From Roseiarcus fermentans (GTDB lineage Bacteria; Pseudomonadota; Alphaproteobacteria; Rhizobiales; Beijerinckiaceae), in assembly GCF_003315135.1 (NCBI RefSeq), contig NZ_QNRK01000012.1:62001-126000 (forward strand): a stretch of 64,000 nucleotides of DNA, written 5' to 3'. Below the pieces are notes generated by a model that saw only the letters and a list, made by a program, of their open reading frames with translations, made no database searches and was not told the origin of the DNA. Shown in pieces: positions 6,992-15,748 of this stretch (position 1 is its first letter; every line of letters begins with the position of its first letter). The position numbers were made by a program, and so were the translations under genes.

Positions 6992-7644
6992 CGATATTCG
7001 CTCCTTAGTTCGAGTTTCGCGTACACATGCTCCGTCTTCAGATTGACCGGGCGACCGCTATCGATGTTCATCTCCTGTCGAATCGCCAGCTGCGACGCCA
7101 GGTTGGTCGACGGCACGATCGTCCCGTCCTCCTTGAAGACGTAATCCGGACCGTCCGGACGGAGTTTGAAGACGCGCGTGACCTTGGTGATCACGACGCC
7201 CTCGGCAGTCGAGAGCTGCAATCCAAGCTCCGCCTGCCGCTCGAGGGTCATCGGCAGCTTCGGCTTCGCGGTCTTTGGGGTGGTCGCCAGCGGCGGCCCG
7301 TACTCGCCCTTCGGAAAGCGCGACGGCCGGCTCCCATTCGCCGCCGCGCGGCTCTCGCGCTCCGCGCGCTCGGCGGCGCGCAGCGCGTCGAGGCGGACCT
7401 TCTCCTTTCGAACGCGCCACCACGTCATGCGTGCGGTGTGCATTGTTGCGGGCTCACCGTCCCGATCGGTGAGCCCTTGATCCGCGAAGGTTGCACACAA
7501 CCCCTTCCAGTCGTGTCGACGCCCTTCCGCGCTGTGCACCACGGCGTCGTAATGATCGAGCAACCACCAGAAGAGCGACGACCGGGTCTTCGGCCGCGCG
7601 ATCTCGTCCAGCACCGCTTTGGTCGTCGCCGTCGGATTTTTCAT
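6988..7644 (-). CDS. Putative DNA-binding relaxosome/partition accessory protein, first gene of operon
   Basis: The 218-residue protein starts MKNPTATTKAVLDEIARPKT after AAGGAG (6 bases). Residues about 15-80 (LFWWLLDHYD, KGLCATFADQGLTDRDGEPATMHTARMTWWRVRKEK) look like a winged or helix-turn-helix DNA-binding region common in small mobilisation proteins. A basic linker with KTAKPKLP follows, then an unassigned C-terminal domain. It is the promoter-proximal gene of a three-gene overlapping operon that resembles stbA-stbB-stbC by order and overlap. It could bind the phased repeats at 7818-7879. The function is inferred. Confidence 0.6.
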   Translation of the reverse strand: MKNPTATTKAVLDEIARPKTRSSLFWWLLDHYDAVVHSAEGRRHDWKGLCATFADQGLTDRDGEPATMHTARMTWWRVRKEKVRLDALRAAERAERESRAAANGSRPSRFPKGEYGPPLATTPKTAKPKLPMTLERQAELGLQLSTAEGVVITKVTRVFKLRPDGPDYVFKEDGTIVPSTNLASQLAIRQEMNIDSGRPVNLKTEHVYAKLELRSEYR

Positions 7645-7759
7645 CCGCCGCTCCTTCTCCAACACCGCGCGAACCGATCCATCCGTTCACGCCTGCGCTC
7701 CGATGCCGGCGACTGGAGCACCCCCAGCGCCTCGGCGATTGAGAGCGTAGGAGCGGCCT

Positions 7760-7769
7760 GCGCGAACAG
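7760..7769 (-). promoter_or_regulatory. CTGTTCGCGC motif before the Stb-like operon
   Basis: The minus strand reads CTGTTCGCGCAGG, 116 bases before the ATG at 7644. It is one of about 12 sense-oriented copies preceding backbone transcription units. Confidence 0.45.
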
Positions 7770-7817
7770 CTTCGAGAAAATTTGCGGGCCTCGCGGCGCG
7801 TCTGAGCGCTACATCAG

Positions 7818-7879
7818 CGTTACGGCTCCGCCACACCGACTGCCGCTTCGCCACGGCTGCGTGACACATCCGCTACGGC
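7818..7879. repeat. Three phased direct repeats CGYYACGGC
   Basis: CGTTACGGC (7818-7826), CGCCACGGC (7849-7857) and CGCTACGGC (7871-7879) are spaced 31 and 22 bases apart, close to three and two helical turns. They sit upstream of the Stb-like operon and are candidate binding sites for its DNA-binding product or for relaxosome proteins. Confidence 0.4.
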
Positions 7880-7904
7880 ACGCGGCACGAAAAACAGCCT
7901 ACAT

Positions 7905-7947
7905 GGACCAATGCACCTTTGGTGCGGTCCGCCCGCTGGCGCGGGCG
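7905..7947. promoter_or_regulatory. Adjacent stem-loops, candidate oriT core
   Basis: GGACC-AAT-GCACC (7905-7917), TTT, GGTGC-GGTCC (7921-7930) folds into a bulged hairpin. CGCCCGC (7930-7936), TGGC, GCGGGCG (7941-7947) forms a second perfect one. Inverted repeats beside the nick site are usual for MOBF origins of transfer, and the relaxase gene starts 1.8 kb downstream. No nick sequence could be identified. Confidence 0.3.
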
Positions 7948-8175
7948 GGCGCGCTCCGGCGACAAAGAGCCGCAAATTGCGCCGCGCGCGGCAAGACCGG
8001 AAGCTTCTCGTCCGGCAAAACGGGCCTCTGCGGCCTTCAGGGAGGCTAAGGACCGCTTTTCCCGGCATGGCCGCTACCCGCCCGTCCTCAGCCCTTTCTG
8101 CGCGGGATCGTCCGGCCCGCTCTCCTGCCGGGTTCCGCCCGCGCCGCCGCGCGAAAAATCTCTCAGTTTCCGTTC

Positions 8176-8185
8176 CTGTTCGCGC
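8176..8185 (+). promoter_or_regulatory. CTGTTCGCGC motif before the BRO-N gene
   Basis: The sequence reads TTCCTGTTCGCGCAAC, 129 bases before the ATG at 8314, in sense orientation. Confidence 0.45.
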
Positions 8186-8313
8186 AACTGGCGCTGACGT
8201 TCGGATCACGGCCGCGGCGCCCGCGCTGCGGCCCGTGCGGCGGGAACAGCCGGGCCCGGCTCTTCCCGTCCGCTCTCAAACCGTACCGTCAACGCCTTCA
8301 CAAGGAACAGGCA

Positions 8314-9009
8314 ATGTCATTCGAAGATATGGCCGAATCGGCCCAGGACCCCAAGAACCTCCCGGTCGAATTCGAGTTCGACGCGACCCTCGTGCGCACG
8401 ATCGCGCGGGAAGGGCAGGCGTGGTTCGTCGCCAAGGACGTGTGCGACATCCTTGGAATCGACGACCCAAGCATGGCGGTCGATCGGCTCGAAGACGACG
8501 AGACGAGGAAAGCTAGTATTGGTACAACAGTCGGTCCCCGTGAAATGCTTATCGTGAGCGAGTCGGGTATGTACTCTCTGATCTTCACCAGCCGAAAGCC
8601 CGCAGCCAAGCGCTTCCGCAAATGGGTGACGAGCGAGGTCCTGCCCGCCATCCGCCAGACCGGACGCTATGTCGGCTACTCGGAGAAAGACCCCGATCCG
8701 ATCACCGTCTGGGCGAAGCTCCTCGGCGTTCGACCCTCAGACGTGATCGCCAAGGGGTTCGGCGCCGCCTATCTGACCGGCGGGCCGATCAATCCGTCCG
8801 ACTACCTCGTCCACAACCACCGCGTGCTGTGCCACCTGGTCACGAGCCTCGCGTCTTGCTGGCAGGGCCTGCACGCCGACGACTTCGACCCGCGCTGGTC
8901 CAGACGCGAATGGTCGGCGCAACAGTTCACCAGACAGCTCCAGAACGCCGACTGGCTCGCCAACCGATTCCTCGACACCGAAAGAGCACAGCCGACCTTC
9001 GTCGGCTAA
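8314..9009 (+). CDS. BRO-N domain protein (antirepressor-like)
   Basis: The 231-residue protein has an N-terminal BRO domain (about residues 20-125), with typical blocks WFVAKDVCDILGI, SGMYSLIFTSRKPAAKRFRKWV and TSEVLPAIRQTGRY. The domain is shared by phage antirepressors and baculovirus BRO proteins and binds DNA. The C-terminal half (about residues 130-231) is not recognised. It is the first plus-strand gene after the control region and lies upstream of the relaxase unit, so a regulatory role in transfer is plausible but unproven. Confidence 0.85.
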   Translation: MSFEDMAESAQDPKNLPVEFEFDATLVRTIAREGQAWFVAKDVCDILGIDDPSMAVDRLEDDETRKASIGTTVGPREMLIVSESGMYSLIFTSRKPAAKRFRKWVTSEVLPAIRQTGRYVGYSEKDPDPITVWAKLLGVRPSDVIAKGFGAAYLTGGPINPSDYLVHNHRVLCHLVTSLASCWQGLHADDFDPRWSRREWSAQQFTRQLQNADWLANRFLDTERAQPTFVG

Positions 9010-9076
9010 CGCCCCCACCTTTTCGCAGCCGTCGCCGAGCCCACCCTCGGCGACGATCGGTGACGCTCGCGGTTTC

Positions 9077-9086
9077 CTGTTCGCGC
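9077..9086 (+). promoter_or_regulatory. CTGTTCGCGC motif before the relaxase unit
   Basis: The sequence reads GGTTTCCTGTTCGCGCGG, 48 bases before the ATG at 9134. The same 16 bases up to CTGTTCGCGC recur almost exactly at 24333-24346 on the minus strand. Confidence 0.45.
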
Positions 9087-9133
9087 GGCTCGCCGAGAGA
9101 GTTGGGGTCCATCGAGACAAAGGTGCATCACCC

Positions 9134-9346
9134 ATGAGCAACAAGCCGTCGGAACCGTCCCTGGTCCGAGAGGTCGCGCGCCTGCGGAGTTCCTTCGCCA
9201 AGCTCTTGGAGAGCCAGACCACCCTGCACGCCTACGTCGCGAAACTCGGCGACGATCTCGAGACTCTGTCGGGCGAGGTGCGACGCATGCTCGAGGCGAT
9301 GAGGCCGGAAGCCGCCGAGCACGAAGCGCGCCGGCAGCTCCACTGA
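9134..9346 (+). CDS. Small coiled-coil protein, 70 aa
   Basis: A 70-residue, strongly helical protein (VREVARLRSSFAKLLESQTT, LGDDLETLSGEVRRMLEAM) with heptad-like spacing of Leu and Val, likely a short coiled coil. No family is recognised. It shares the C-terminal pattern of a methionine-containing helix ending in a PEAAEHEA-type tail with the next gene (MIEVLTPERPEQEG), so the two may be distant paralogues. It lies in the relaxase unit. Confidence 0.55.
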   Translation: MSNKPSEPSLVREVARLRSSFAKLLESQTTLHAYVAKLGDDLETLSGEVRRMLEAMRPEAAEHEARRQLH

Positions 9347-9403
9347 TCGGCGCTTCCGCGCGCGACTGCGCTTCCCTCCTGACCCAAAATCAAGGACGAT
9401 CTG

Positions 9404-9769
9404 ATGGCTCCGCGCCACGACACGAACGACGCCGCGCTCGAGCGCATCGCCGACGATCTCATTGGGCTCCGCGCGCTTCTCGACAAGATGGATCACGCCC
9501 AGGACGCCCTGCTTCAGAACGGCGAATCCCTCCAGGGACAGCTCGAAGCCCTCACCGGCCAGATCACCCACATGATCGAGGTCCTGACGCCCGAGCGCCC
9601 CGAGCAAGAAGGACCGTCGCTCGCCGACCTCCTCGCCCGCATCCTGACCCAGCAGTCGGGAATGATCGCCCTCCTGCGCGAAATCAGCGAAACCATGAAG
9701 CGCCTCGCGGCGCCGGACGGCGGCGCCTCTGAGGCGCACGCGCCTGCCAACGGTGCCCGTCACGCCTGA
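9404..9769 (+). CDS. Coiled-coil protein preceding the relaxase
   Basis: A 121-residue protein made of two helical blocks: ALERIADDLIGLRALLDKMD through QITHMIEVLTPE, and LADLLARILTQQSGMIALL through SETMKRLAAP. It is probably a cytoplasmic coiled coil. It ends nine bases before the relaxase ATG and is surely cotranscribed. A small relaxosome accessory protein is a reasonable guess, but it has no recognisable DNA-binding fold. Confidence 0.6.
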   Translation: MAPRHDTNDAALERIADDLIGLRALLDKMDHAQDALLQNGESLQGQLEALTGQITHMIEVLTPERPEQEGPSLADLLARILTQQSGMIALLREISETMKRLAAPDGGASEAHAPANGARHA

Positions 9770-9777
9770 CGCTGCCG

Positions 9778-12700
9778 ATGCTCAACTTCCGCAAAATCTC
9801 CGCCGCAAGCGACGGCGCCGCGATCCGCGCCTACATGACCCAGGACGAGCCGGAGCCCGAAGCCCTCAAGATCCATGGCGTCGCTCTCGATGGCCGCGAC
9901 CTCGAAACCGGAGAACGGCTCACGGCCTACTACACTGGCCGGGGCGAGCGGGCGAACTGGCGGCCCGACATGGACCCGCGCGTCGCGGCGGCGCTCGGGA
10001 TCGGAAGCCCCCGCACGAACCCCCGCAACGGCGATCTCGACGCCCTCTTCGAGGCCCGACGCGCCGACACCGGCGCGGACTGGAGCGAGCACGTCCGCAA
10101 GAACTCCGGCTTCGACTTCGTGTTCGCCCCGCACAAGTCCGTGTCGCTCGCCGCCGAGTTCGCCCCGACCGAAGCCGAGCGGCAGATGATCCGCAACGCG
10201 ATCCATGCCGCAAGCGACGATGCGCTTCGCTACGCCGCTCACGACCTGGGCTTCGCCCGCAAGGGGCACGCGGGGGAGAAGGGGGCGGAGGCGGGCGAGA
10301 TCGGCTGGGTCACCTTCGCCCATGACGCGGCCCGACCCACGGTCGCGGTCCAGAATGGGCCTGACGGGGCGACCTATCTCCTCGACGCGCCAATCGCCGG
10401 CGACCCCCACTACCATCTGCACAATTTCATACCGAACCTCGTCGTCACCGACGATGGCCGGGTCGGCTCGATCGACTCGAAGGCCCTGACCACGCACAAG
10501 GTGCCCGAATACGGAGCGTTCTTTCAGGCCCGCCTCGCCGACCGTCTGCGCGCGCTGGGCTTAAGGATCGGCCTCGACGCCGGCGGCGAAGCGGCCGTCG
10601 CCGTCGACATCCCCGAGCGCGCCGTCGCCACTTTCTCGAAACGCGACCGACAGGTGGTCGGCGACGCGCAACGCTACGCCCGTGAACACGCGATGGACTG
10701 GGACGAGCTTTCGCTCGAGCGCAAGAAGCAGATCCTGCACGAAGCGAGCGCCGCCGGGCGACTCGGCAAGACAAAGGAGGATGCCCGCTCGGTCTGGCGG
10801 GACCAGGCGGCCGCGATCGGCTGGACGCCGGCCTCCGTGCTCGGCGCCGCCGCGCTGACGGAGCGGACGGAAGCGGAGCGGCTCGAGGCTGCTTACGCGC
10901 GAGCCGCCGTCTCCCTCTCGGCGGAATTCCAGTTGAACGCCGTCCTCGACGCGGAGCGCCTGCGCGTCCATGCGGCGCGCGGCCTCATCGAAGCAGGGGC
11001 CGCGGGCGGACGGGACGACGTCGACGCGGTCGTGGCTCTCATCGAGAGGCGCGGCTTCGTCCATGACGGCCAGACCGTCACGTTGATCTTCGGCCTGCAT
11101 GAAGGCAGGGAGCGGATCAGCCACACCGAGCAGCTCCGTATCGAACAGAGCGTCGCTGCCATGGCCGGCAAGGCCGCCTGCGACCGCTCGGGGAACCTCG
11201 CCGACTCGGCGATCCGCGCGGCGATCGGGCGGGTCGAAGCCGACGATGCCGGCGTCCGCTTCTCGAAAGAGCAGCTCGCCGCCATCCATGCGCTCGGCGG
11301 CGGCGGAAATCTGTCCCTACTCACCGGGGTCGCCGGATCCGGCAAGACCACGCTCCTCAGGCCCCTTGTCGAGGCCTGGCATGAGGACGGCCGCACCGTG
11401 ATCGGCATGTCGACCGCCTGGCGGCAGGCGGACGCCCTCAAGGAGGCCGGCGTCGACGAGACCTGGGCGCTCCAGCCCCTCCTCAATGCTATCGACTCGG
11501 GAGAATTCCAGGCGGACGAGACGACCGTGCTCATCGTCGACGAGATCAGCCAGATCGGTCCGCGCCCGATGCTGACGCTCCTCGAGCTCCAAGCCCGGAC
11601 CGGCATGACCATCAGGATGCTCGGTGATCGCGAGCAGGTGCAGTCGATCGAGGCCGGCGATACGATCGCGCTCCTGAAACGCGTCCTGCCGAAATCCGCG
11701 ATGCCAGAGGTTCTGACCGCCGTCCGGCAGAAGCACGATCGCGACCGCCGGATCGCCGCCCTCATCCGCGACGCGAAGGCTGAAGCCGCGTTCGCGATGA
11801 AGCGGGAGGACGGCACGGCCAGACTCCTCGAGGGCGACACGGACCAGGTCGTCCGCCAGATCGCCGATCTCTACATCGAGCGCAACGACGCCCTGAAAGC
11901 CCAGGACACGAGCTATGGCGTGACGATCACGACGCTCACCAACGCGGAGGCCGCCGACATCAGCAGGGCGATCCGCGAGCGCCTCAGAGCCCGTGGCGAG
12001 ATCGGAACCGACGAGGCGACCTACAAGGCGATCACATATCGCGCCGACAAGCGGGAGCTGTTCGATCTCCCGATCGCGACCGGCGACCGGCTGCGCATGT
12101 ACCGCAAGACGGTCGCCGAGATCGACGGAAAGCGCGCCACGATCGGCAATAACGGCGACATCGTCGAGGTGATCCGCAAGACGGGCGCCGGCCTCGTCCT
12201 CAGGAACGCGCGCGGCCAGACGGCCGAGATCGACTGGAAGCGGCTCTCCGACCCGAAGACCGGCAGGCTCCTTCTCGGGTTCGGCCACGCCTTCACGATC
12301 GACGCCGCCCAGGGGATGAGCACCAAGGGCGAGCATATCAACGCCCTGCCGCACGGAACCGGGGCGACCACGGCCTTCAAGACCTACACGGCCGAGAGCC
12401 GCGCCACGGGCCGGACCTGGACCATGATCTCGAAAGCGGCCGTCCATGGCGCGGTTCAGCGCTCCCGGGCGCTCGGCGACGTCACCCCCATGACCGAGGA
12501 CGATCTCTGGAAGAAGGTGGCCAAAGACGCCTCTGCAAAGCCTTACAAGGCGCTCGCGCTCGACGTCGCCGGCAACGCGCGCCGTCAGCACGTCCGCGCC
12601 GTCGAGACGGGGCTCGCAAACCACGAACGGATCGAGACAGCCGCCGAGGCGCGACCCCAACTGGGGGACGAGATGAAGGCGGCGTGGCAGGCGGGGCTTC

Positions 12701-12903
12701 TGCGCCAAGCCTTCGACCAGCAGCGCGACGCGCTCTTGGCGCTCGTCCAGGCGATCGACGAGCAATTGAAACGCGCGGCCGGCGTCGTCGCCGACCGCGC
12801 CAGGGCGATCGCCGCGGCGATTGCGGGCGAGCCTGACGAAGCGCCCACGACTCCCCGCCCGCCCGAATCGCCGACGCCCTTGGCCCGCGGTCCTGGTTCT
12901 TAG
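9778..12903 (+). CDS. MOBF-family conjugative relaxase-helicase (TraI/TrwC type)
   Basis: The 1041-residue protein joins an N-terminal HUH relaxase to a C-terminal RecD2-like helicase. The metal-binding His triad is PHYHLHN (His211, 213, 215), preceded by the conserved KSVSLAAEF block near residue 120. Candidate catalytic tyrosines are Tyr19 and the pair Tyr51-Tyr52. The helicase Walker A is GVAGSGKT at about 517-524, with Walker B VLIVDEISQ near 580. It nicks oriT, stays bound to the 5' end and unwinds the plasmid for transfer through the T4SS. It is similar in length to TrwC (966 aa) and much shorter than F TraI. Pairing a MOBF relaxase with a type IVB channel is notable. Confidence 0.93.
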   Translation: MLNFRKISAASDGAAIRAYMTQDEPEPEALKIHGVALDGRDLETGERLTAYYTGRGERANWRPDMDPRVAAALGIGSPRTNPRNGDLDALFEARRADTGADWSEHVRKNSGFDFVFAPHKSVSLAAEFAPTEAERQMIRNAIHAASDDALRYAAHDLGFARKGHAGEKGAEAGEIGWVTFAHDAARPTVAVQNGPDGATYLLDAPIAGDPHYHLHNFIPNLVVTDDGRVGSIDSKALTTHKVPEYGAFFQARLADRLRALGLRIGLDAGGEAAVAVDIPERAVATFSKRDRQVVGDAQRYAREHAMDWDELSLERKKQILHEASAAGRLGKTKEDARSVWRDQAAAIGWTPASVLGAAALTERTEAERLEAAYARAAVSLSAEFQLNAVLDAERLRVHAARGLIEAGAAGGRDDVDAVVALIERRGFVHDGQTVTLIFGLHEGRERISHTEQLRIEQSVAAMAGKAACDRSGNLADSAIRAAIGRVEADDAGVRFSKEQLAAIHALGGGGNLSLLTGVAGSGKTTLLRPLVEAWHEDGRTVIGMSTAWRQADALKEAGVDETWALQPLLNAIDSGEFQADETTVLIVDEISQIGPRPMLTLLELQARTGMTIRMLGDREQVQSIEAGDTIALLKRVLPKSAMPEVLTAVRQKHDRDRRIAALIRDAKAEAAFAMKREDGTARLLEGDTDQVVRQIADLYIERNDALKAQDTSYGVTITTLTNAEAADISRAIRERLRARGEIGTDEATYKAITYRADKRELFDLPIATGDRLRMYRKTVAEIDGKRATIGNNGDIVEVIRKTGAGLVLRNARGQTAEIDWKRLSDPKTGRLLLGFGHAFTIDAAQGMSTKGEHINALPHGTGATTAFKTYTAESRATGRTWTMISKAAVHGAVQRSRALGDVTPMTEDDLWKKVAKDASAKPYKALALDVAGNARRQHVRAVETGLANHERIETAAEARPQLGDEMKAAWQAGLLRQAFDQQRDALLALVQAIDEQLKRAAGVVADRARAIAAAIAGEPDEAPTTPRPPESPTPLARGPGS

Positions 12904-13215
12904 CGACTTTGGCGGCCCAGTCGCGTTCCGCCTCCGGTTGCTGTCCGCCCGGAGCGCATTCGGGCGAGATCCGGCGAACCTGGGCGATGGGCCAAGAACA
13001 ACCGGAGACGGCCGGATACCCGCCCTCCAAATTCGATCGGGAACGGGGAAGGTCCGCCCGGAGTTCGTGTTCGCCCCCGGCAATCGAACGGCCGGAGTCG
13101 ACGTTTTGCGGACCTAAGGGGCCGCGGCCGTGGACGTCGCAAGTGGGTGGGTAAGCGGCCCTTGCCTTTCACGTATTCCCACCACGGTTTGGGTCTGGGG
13201 CCGAGCTCTGGCCGA
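12904..13215. other. Intergenic region between relaxase and metabolic cassette
   Basis: About 310 bases with no convincing gene. It marks the change from plasmid backbone to the sulfatase/HAD cassette and may contain the left boundary of an insertion, but no clear terminal repeat, target duplication or terminator with a U-tract was found. Confidence 0.4.
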
Positions 13216-14277
13216 TTACTCGAACGCGAAGATGCGCTTCCAGTCGTCCTTCATGCTGATGATGAACCAGCCGCCCTTTTTCGCCTCATCATCGAGCTCT
13301 TGGGGGAACCTGCCGACCCGTGTGTCGGGAAGGCCGCGCGCCGGCCCGTAGGCGTATTCCCGGCTCGCGTCGTCGTGCAGCACGATCATCGAGAGGCGCG
13401 CGCCGTCGCCGGCCTTGGCGTATTCGAGCATCTGCCGGTCGCCGGTCGAGTTGCCGAAGGCGGCGTGCGGGCGCCGCCCGATCTCGAGATGGATGCCTTC
13501 GGGCTTGCCGGCGTTGTCGTCGTTGAGCAGGAGCTTCGGCTCCTTGGTGAGGAACGGCCGGCCGGCCTTGTCGTAGCCGAACTTGGTCCCCAGCGCCGAT
13601 CCGACCACCTGCTCGGGCGGGATGCCGTAGACTCGCTGCGAGTAGACGCGCACGAAGTCCTGCCCGCCGCCGGTGACGATGAAGGTCTTGAAGCCGTTGG
13701 CGCGGAAGAAGGCGAGTACCTCCTGCATTGGCTGGTAGGTGAGCTCCGTGTAAAGCTTCTTCCAGCGGTGATCCCTGGCTTCGGCGATCCACGCCTTCAC
13801 TTCAGCCGCAAACGCCTCCACGTCCATACCGGTGAGGGTCGCGACTGCAATCGTCTCGAAGTCGCGCAAAGAAAGCTTGGCGATCTTCTCGAAGTCTCCT
13901 GTGAGCACCGTCCTGAACGGCTCGACCTTCGCCAGATGCGGGTTCGCTTTGGCCAGCACCGGCACGCGGGCGAGGCAGTAGATGATCTGCGTGTAGATCG
14001 GCTGCTCGACCCACAGCGTGCCGTCCTGATCGAAGGTCGCGATGCGCTCCTCCGCCGGGACGAAGTCCTTGCTCGATGGGTCGGTTGTCGCGTGGATGAA
14101 ATCGAGGATCGCCTGCTTCGTCGGCCCGTCGTTCCATGACGGAAGCGGCGGCGGCGCGTCGTCGGCCCGCGCGACGGACGCGCCGAAGAGCACAGGCAGA
14201 ATGGGCAGCGTCGGCAGCGCTGCGAGCGCACCGAGCACATGGCGGCGGCTCATGTCCTTGGAACCGGATGTCGACAC
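13216..14277 (-). CDS. Exported HAD-superfamily phosphatase
   Basis: The 353-residue protein carries the HAD motif I in IATFDQDGTLW (DxDGT), motif II in KTFIVTGGG and a late acidic motif region (GDRQMLEYAK), pointing to a haloacid dehalogenase-like phosphohydrolase. The N-terminus has a twin-arginine-like signal (SRRHVLGALAALPTLPILPV), so it is probably exported folded to the periplasm. A GTG start at 14277 is chosen because AAGGAG lies 9 bases upstream; MSRRH at 14253 is the alternative. It is the last gene of the minus-strand cassette headed by the sulfatase, perhaps acting in scavenging of phosphate or sulfate esters. Confidence 0.85.
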   Translation of the reverse strand: MSTSGSKDMSRRHVLGALAALPTLPILPVLFGASVARADDAPPPLPSWNDGPTKQAILDFIHATTDPSSKDFVPAEERIATFDQDGTLWVEQPIYTQIIYCLARVPVLAKANPHLAKVEPFRTVLTGDFEKIAKLSLRDFETIAVATLTGMDVEAFAAEVKAWIAEARDHRWKKLYTELTYQPMQEVLAFFRANGFKTFIVTGGGQDFVRVYSQRVYGIPPEQVVGSALGTKFGYDKAGRPFLTKEPKLLLNDDNAGKPEGIHLEIGRRPHAAFGNSTGDRQMLEYAKAGDGARLSMIVLHDDASREYAYGPARGLPDTRVGRFPQELDDEAKKGGWFIISMKDDWKRIFAFE

Positions 14278-14321
14278 GGGATGGGTCTCCTTGGTCGTTG
14301 GCGCGGGCCTGTCGGCCGCCC

Positions 14322-15188
14322 TCAAAAGATGAATGTCAGTTGCGTGCGCCACTGCCAGTTTGCGCCGTATTCCGGCCTAACGAGGTTGTAGTACGCGGCG
14401 AGGCTGAGATTGATCGGCAGCTTTCCGAGCCGGAACACGCGGCCCGCGCCGCCGCCGATCGGAACCGTCCACTTTGTCCCCGGCGTCTCCCAGTTCGCCG
14501 TGACGATCGGGGCGCTGGTCACGTACCAGCCGCCGCCGAAGTTGTAGTTGACGAAGGGCTGGGTCAGGAAATTGTTGTAAGCGTTGCCCAACGGCCCGTG
14601 CGTTCCGCCGAACGACCAGATGTTGTTGACGAGGCAGCCGACGACCCAAGGCCCGTTCGTGTAGACGATCGCGGCGGTCGGCCCGGCGCCCCAGACGTTG
14701 GAGCCGATGCCGGGTCCGCTGACGGTCGGGATCTGGATGATTGGGCCCGCGCCCCATAGCCACCCGTTCGTCGGGTTCTTCGGCGACAGGAACGCGGAAA
14801 AGTCGGTCGGACCCGTGCCGACCGGCACGCTTGGCAGCGGCGACAGGTCCGGGTTCCAGACGACCGGCAGAATGGTGCGGGTGATGACGTTCCAGTCGTC
14901 GTTGACGTGGATCGGGATGACCGGCTGGATATTCAGGATTTCCTGCGTCCCCGGATGAGGTCCGACGCCGAAGTTGGTGTTGCTCTGGAACGGGAAGCTG
15001 TAGAGATCTCCGATCGGGTTCTGCAGCTTCTTGGCGAGATCTGTGTCGCTTTCGCCGGCCGTGTCGTCCGCGGGCTTCGCGGCGGCGCTCGACGCGACCG
15101 GGCCCTGTTGAGCCTGCGCCGGCGCGCAGGCGAGGAGACAAGCCGCAGCCAACGCGGCGAGGCTATGCGTCCTCGAATTTGCGATCAC
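14322..15188 (-). CDS. Putative outer-membrane beta-barrel protein
   Basis: The 288-residue protein has a signal peptide (SLAALAAACLLACAPAQA) followed by a sequence rich in aromatic and glycine-containing beta strands (NVITRTILPVVWNP, YNNFLTQPFVNYNFGGGWYV), ending in Phe (LTFIF) as outer-membrane barrels do. It resembles uncharacterised transporter-like proteins often found beside phenol-degradation MetA-type and sulfatase genes. A GTG start at 15188 follows GGAGG by 5 bases. It lies between the HAD phosphatase and a small exported protein and may admit the substrate of this cassette. Confidence 0.75.
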   Translation of the reverse strand: MIANSRTHSLAALAAACLLACAPAQAQQGPVASSAAAKPADDTAGESDTDLAKKLQNPIGDLYSFPFQSNTNFGVGPHPGTQEILNIQPVIPIHVNDDWNVITRTILPVVWNPDLSPLPSVPVGTGPTDFSAFLSPKNPTNGWLWGAGPIIQIPTVSGPGIGSNVWGAGPTAAIVYTNGPWVVGCLVNNIWSFGGTHGPLGNAYNNFLTQPFVNYNFGGGWYVTSAPIVTANWETPGTKWTVPIGGGAGRVFRLGKLPINLSLAAYYNLVRPEYGANWQWRTQLTFIF

Positions 15189-15212
15189 GCTCGCCTCGCC
15201 TCCGGGCTCCAA

Positions 15213-15686
15213 TCAATCACCGGCTATCCCGCCGGGGGCGACGCCGGTGATCTTCCCGGCGGCGTCGAAGCCGAACAGGAGGCTCGTCGCGTCGCCGCGC
15301 GGAAAGACGAATTTCAGCACGGCGAAGGTCTGCTCGCCGTCCGTCTTGGTCTGGACGATTTCGGCCCGCAGCGGCGCCGCGCCGTAGCGGTTGAGGTCGT
15401 GCGATATGCGTGCGACCGCATCATCGGTCACCTGGGGCGCAAAGGCTGCCGAATATTGCGAGCGGTCGGTCCGGCCCGCCATCATCTCGGTGAACCAGCG
15501 CATCGCCCAGGTCGTCAACGCCGAGCCCGCCCGCACCGCGCCGGAAGGGGCCGCCGCCGGCGGCGCCTCATCGGCCTGGACCAACGCGACGGGACCGGCC
15601 GCAATCAGCCCAAGCGCCGCGAAAACGGCGATGCAGCGCGGCGTCAAGGCGGCGCCTCGGACTCGGCTCGTGGATCGGGTCGGCAT
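15213..15686 (-). CDS. Small exported protein
   Basis: The 157-residue protein has a long N-terminal signal region (CIAVFAALGLIAAGPVALVQA), then a domain of about 100 residues (WAMRWFTEMMAGRTDRSQYS, TFAVLKFVFPRGDATSLLFG) with the flavour of an NTF2/SnoaL-like or DUF4440-type cone fold. It is probably periplasmic. It sits between the outer-membrane protein and the sulfatase in a same-strand cassette. The family assignment is tentative. Confidence 0.6.
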   Translation of the reverse strand: MPTRSTSRVRGAALTPRCIAVFAALGLIAAGPVALVQADEAPPAAAPSGAVRAGSALTTWAMRWFTEMMAGRTDRSQYSAAFAPQVTDDAVARISHDLNRYGAAPLRAEIVQTKTDGEQTFAVLKFVFPRGDATSLLFGFDAAGKITGVAPGGIAGD

Positions 15687-15710
15687 GTTCGAGTCTAGAC
15701 GAACCAAAGT

Positions 15711-15732
15711 GAGGGCGGCCGAAGCCGCCCTC
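15711..15732 (-). terminator. Hairpin after the sulfatase gene
   Basis: GAGGGCGGC (15711-15719), CGAA, GCCGCCCTC (15724-15732) is a perfect 9-bp stem; on the minus strand the loop is TTCG. There is no good U-tract, so it may reduce rather than block transcription from the sulfatase into the downstream genes. Confidence 0.5.
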
Positions 15733-15748
15733 CGTTCTTTCGATCCGG

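Larger units (their letters stand above)
7645..8313. other. Large intergenic control region, possible oriT or centromere-like site
   Basis: This 669-base region separates the minus-strand Stb-like operon from the plus-strand BRO-N gene. It contains outward-facing copies of the CTGTTCGCGC motif (7760-7769 minus, 8176-8185 plus), three phased 9-mers CGYYACGGC (7818, 7849, 7871), and two adjacent stem-loops (7905-7930 and 7930-7947). No coding frame is convincing. The mix of phased repeats and strong hairpins next to relaxase accessory genes suits an origin of transfer or partition site. Confidence 0.45.
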
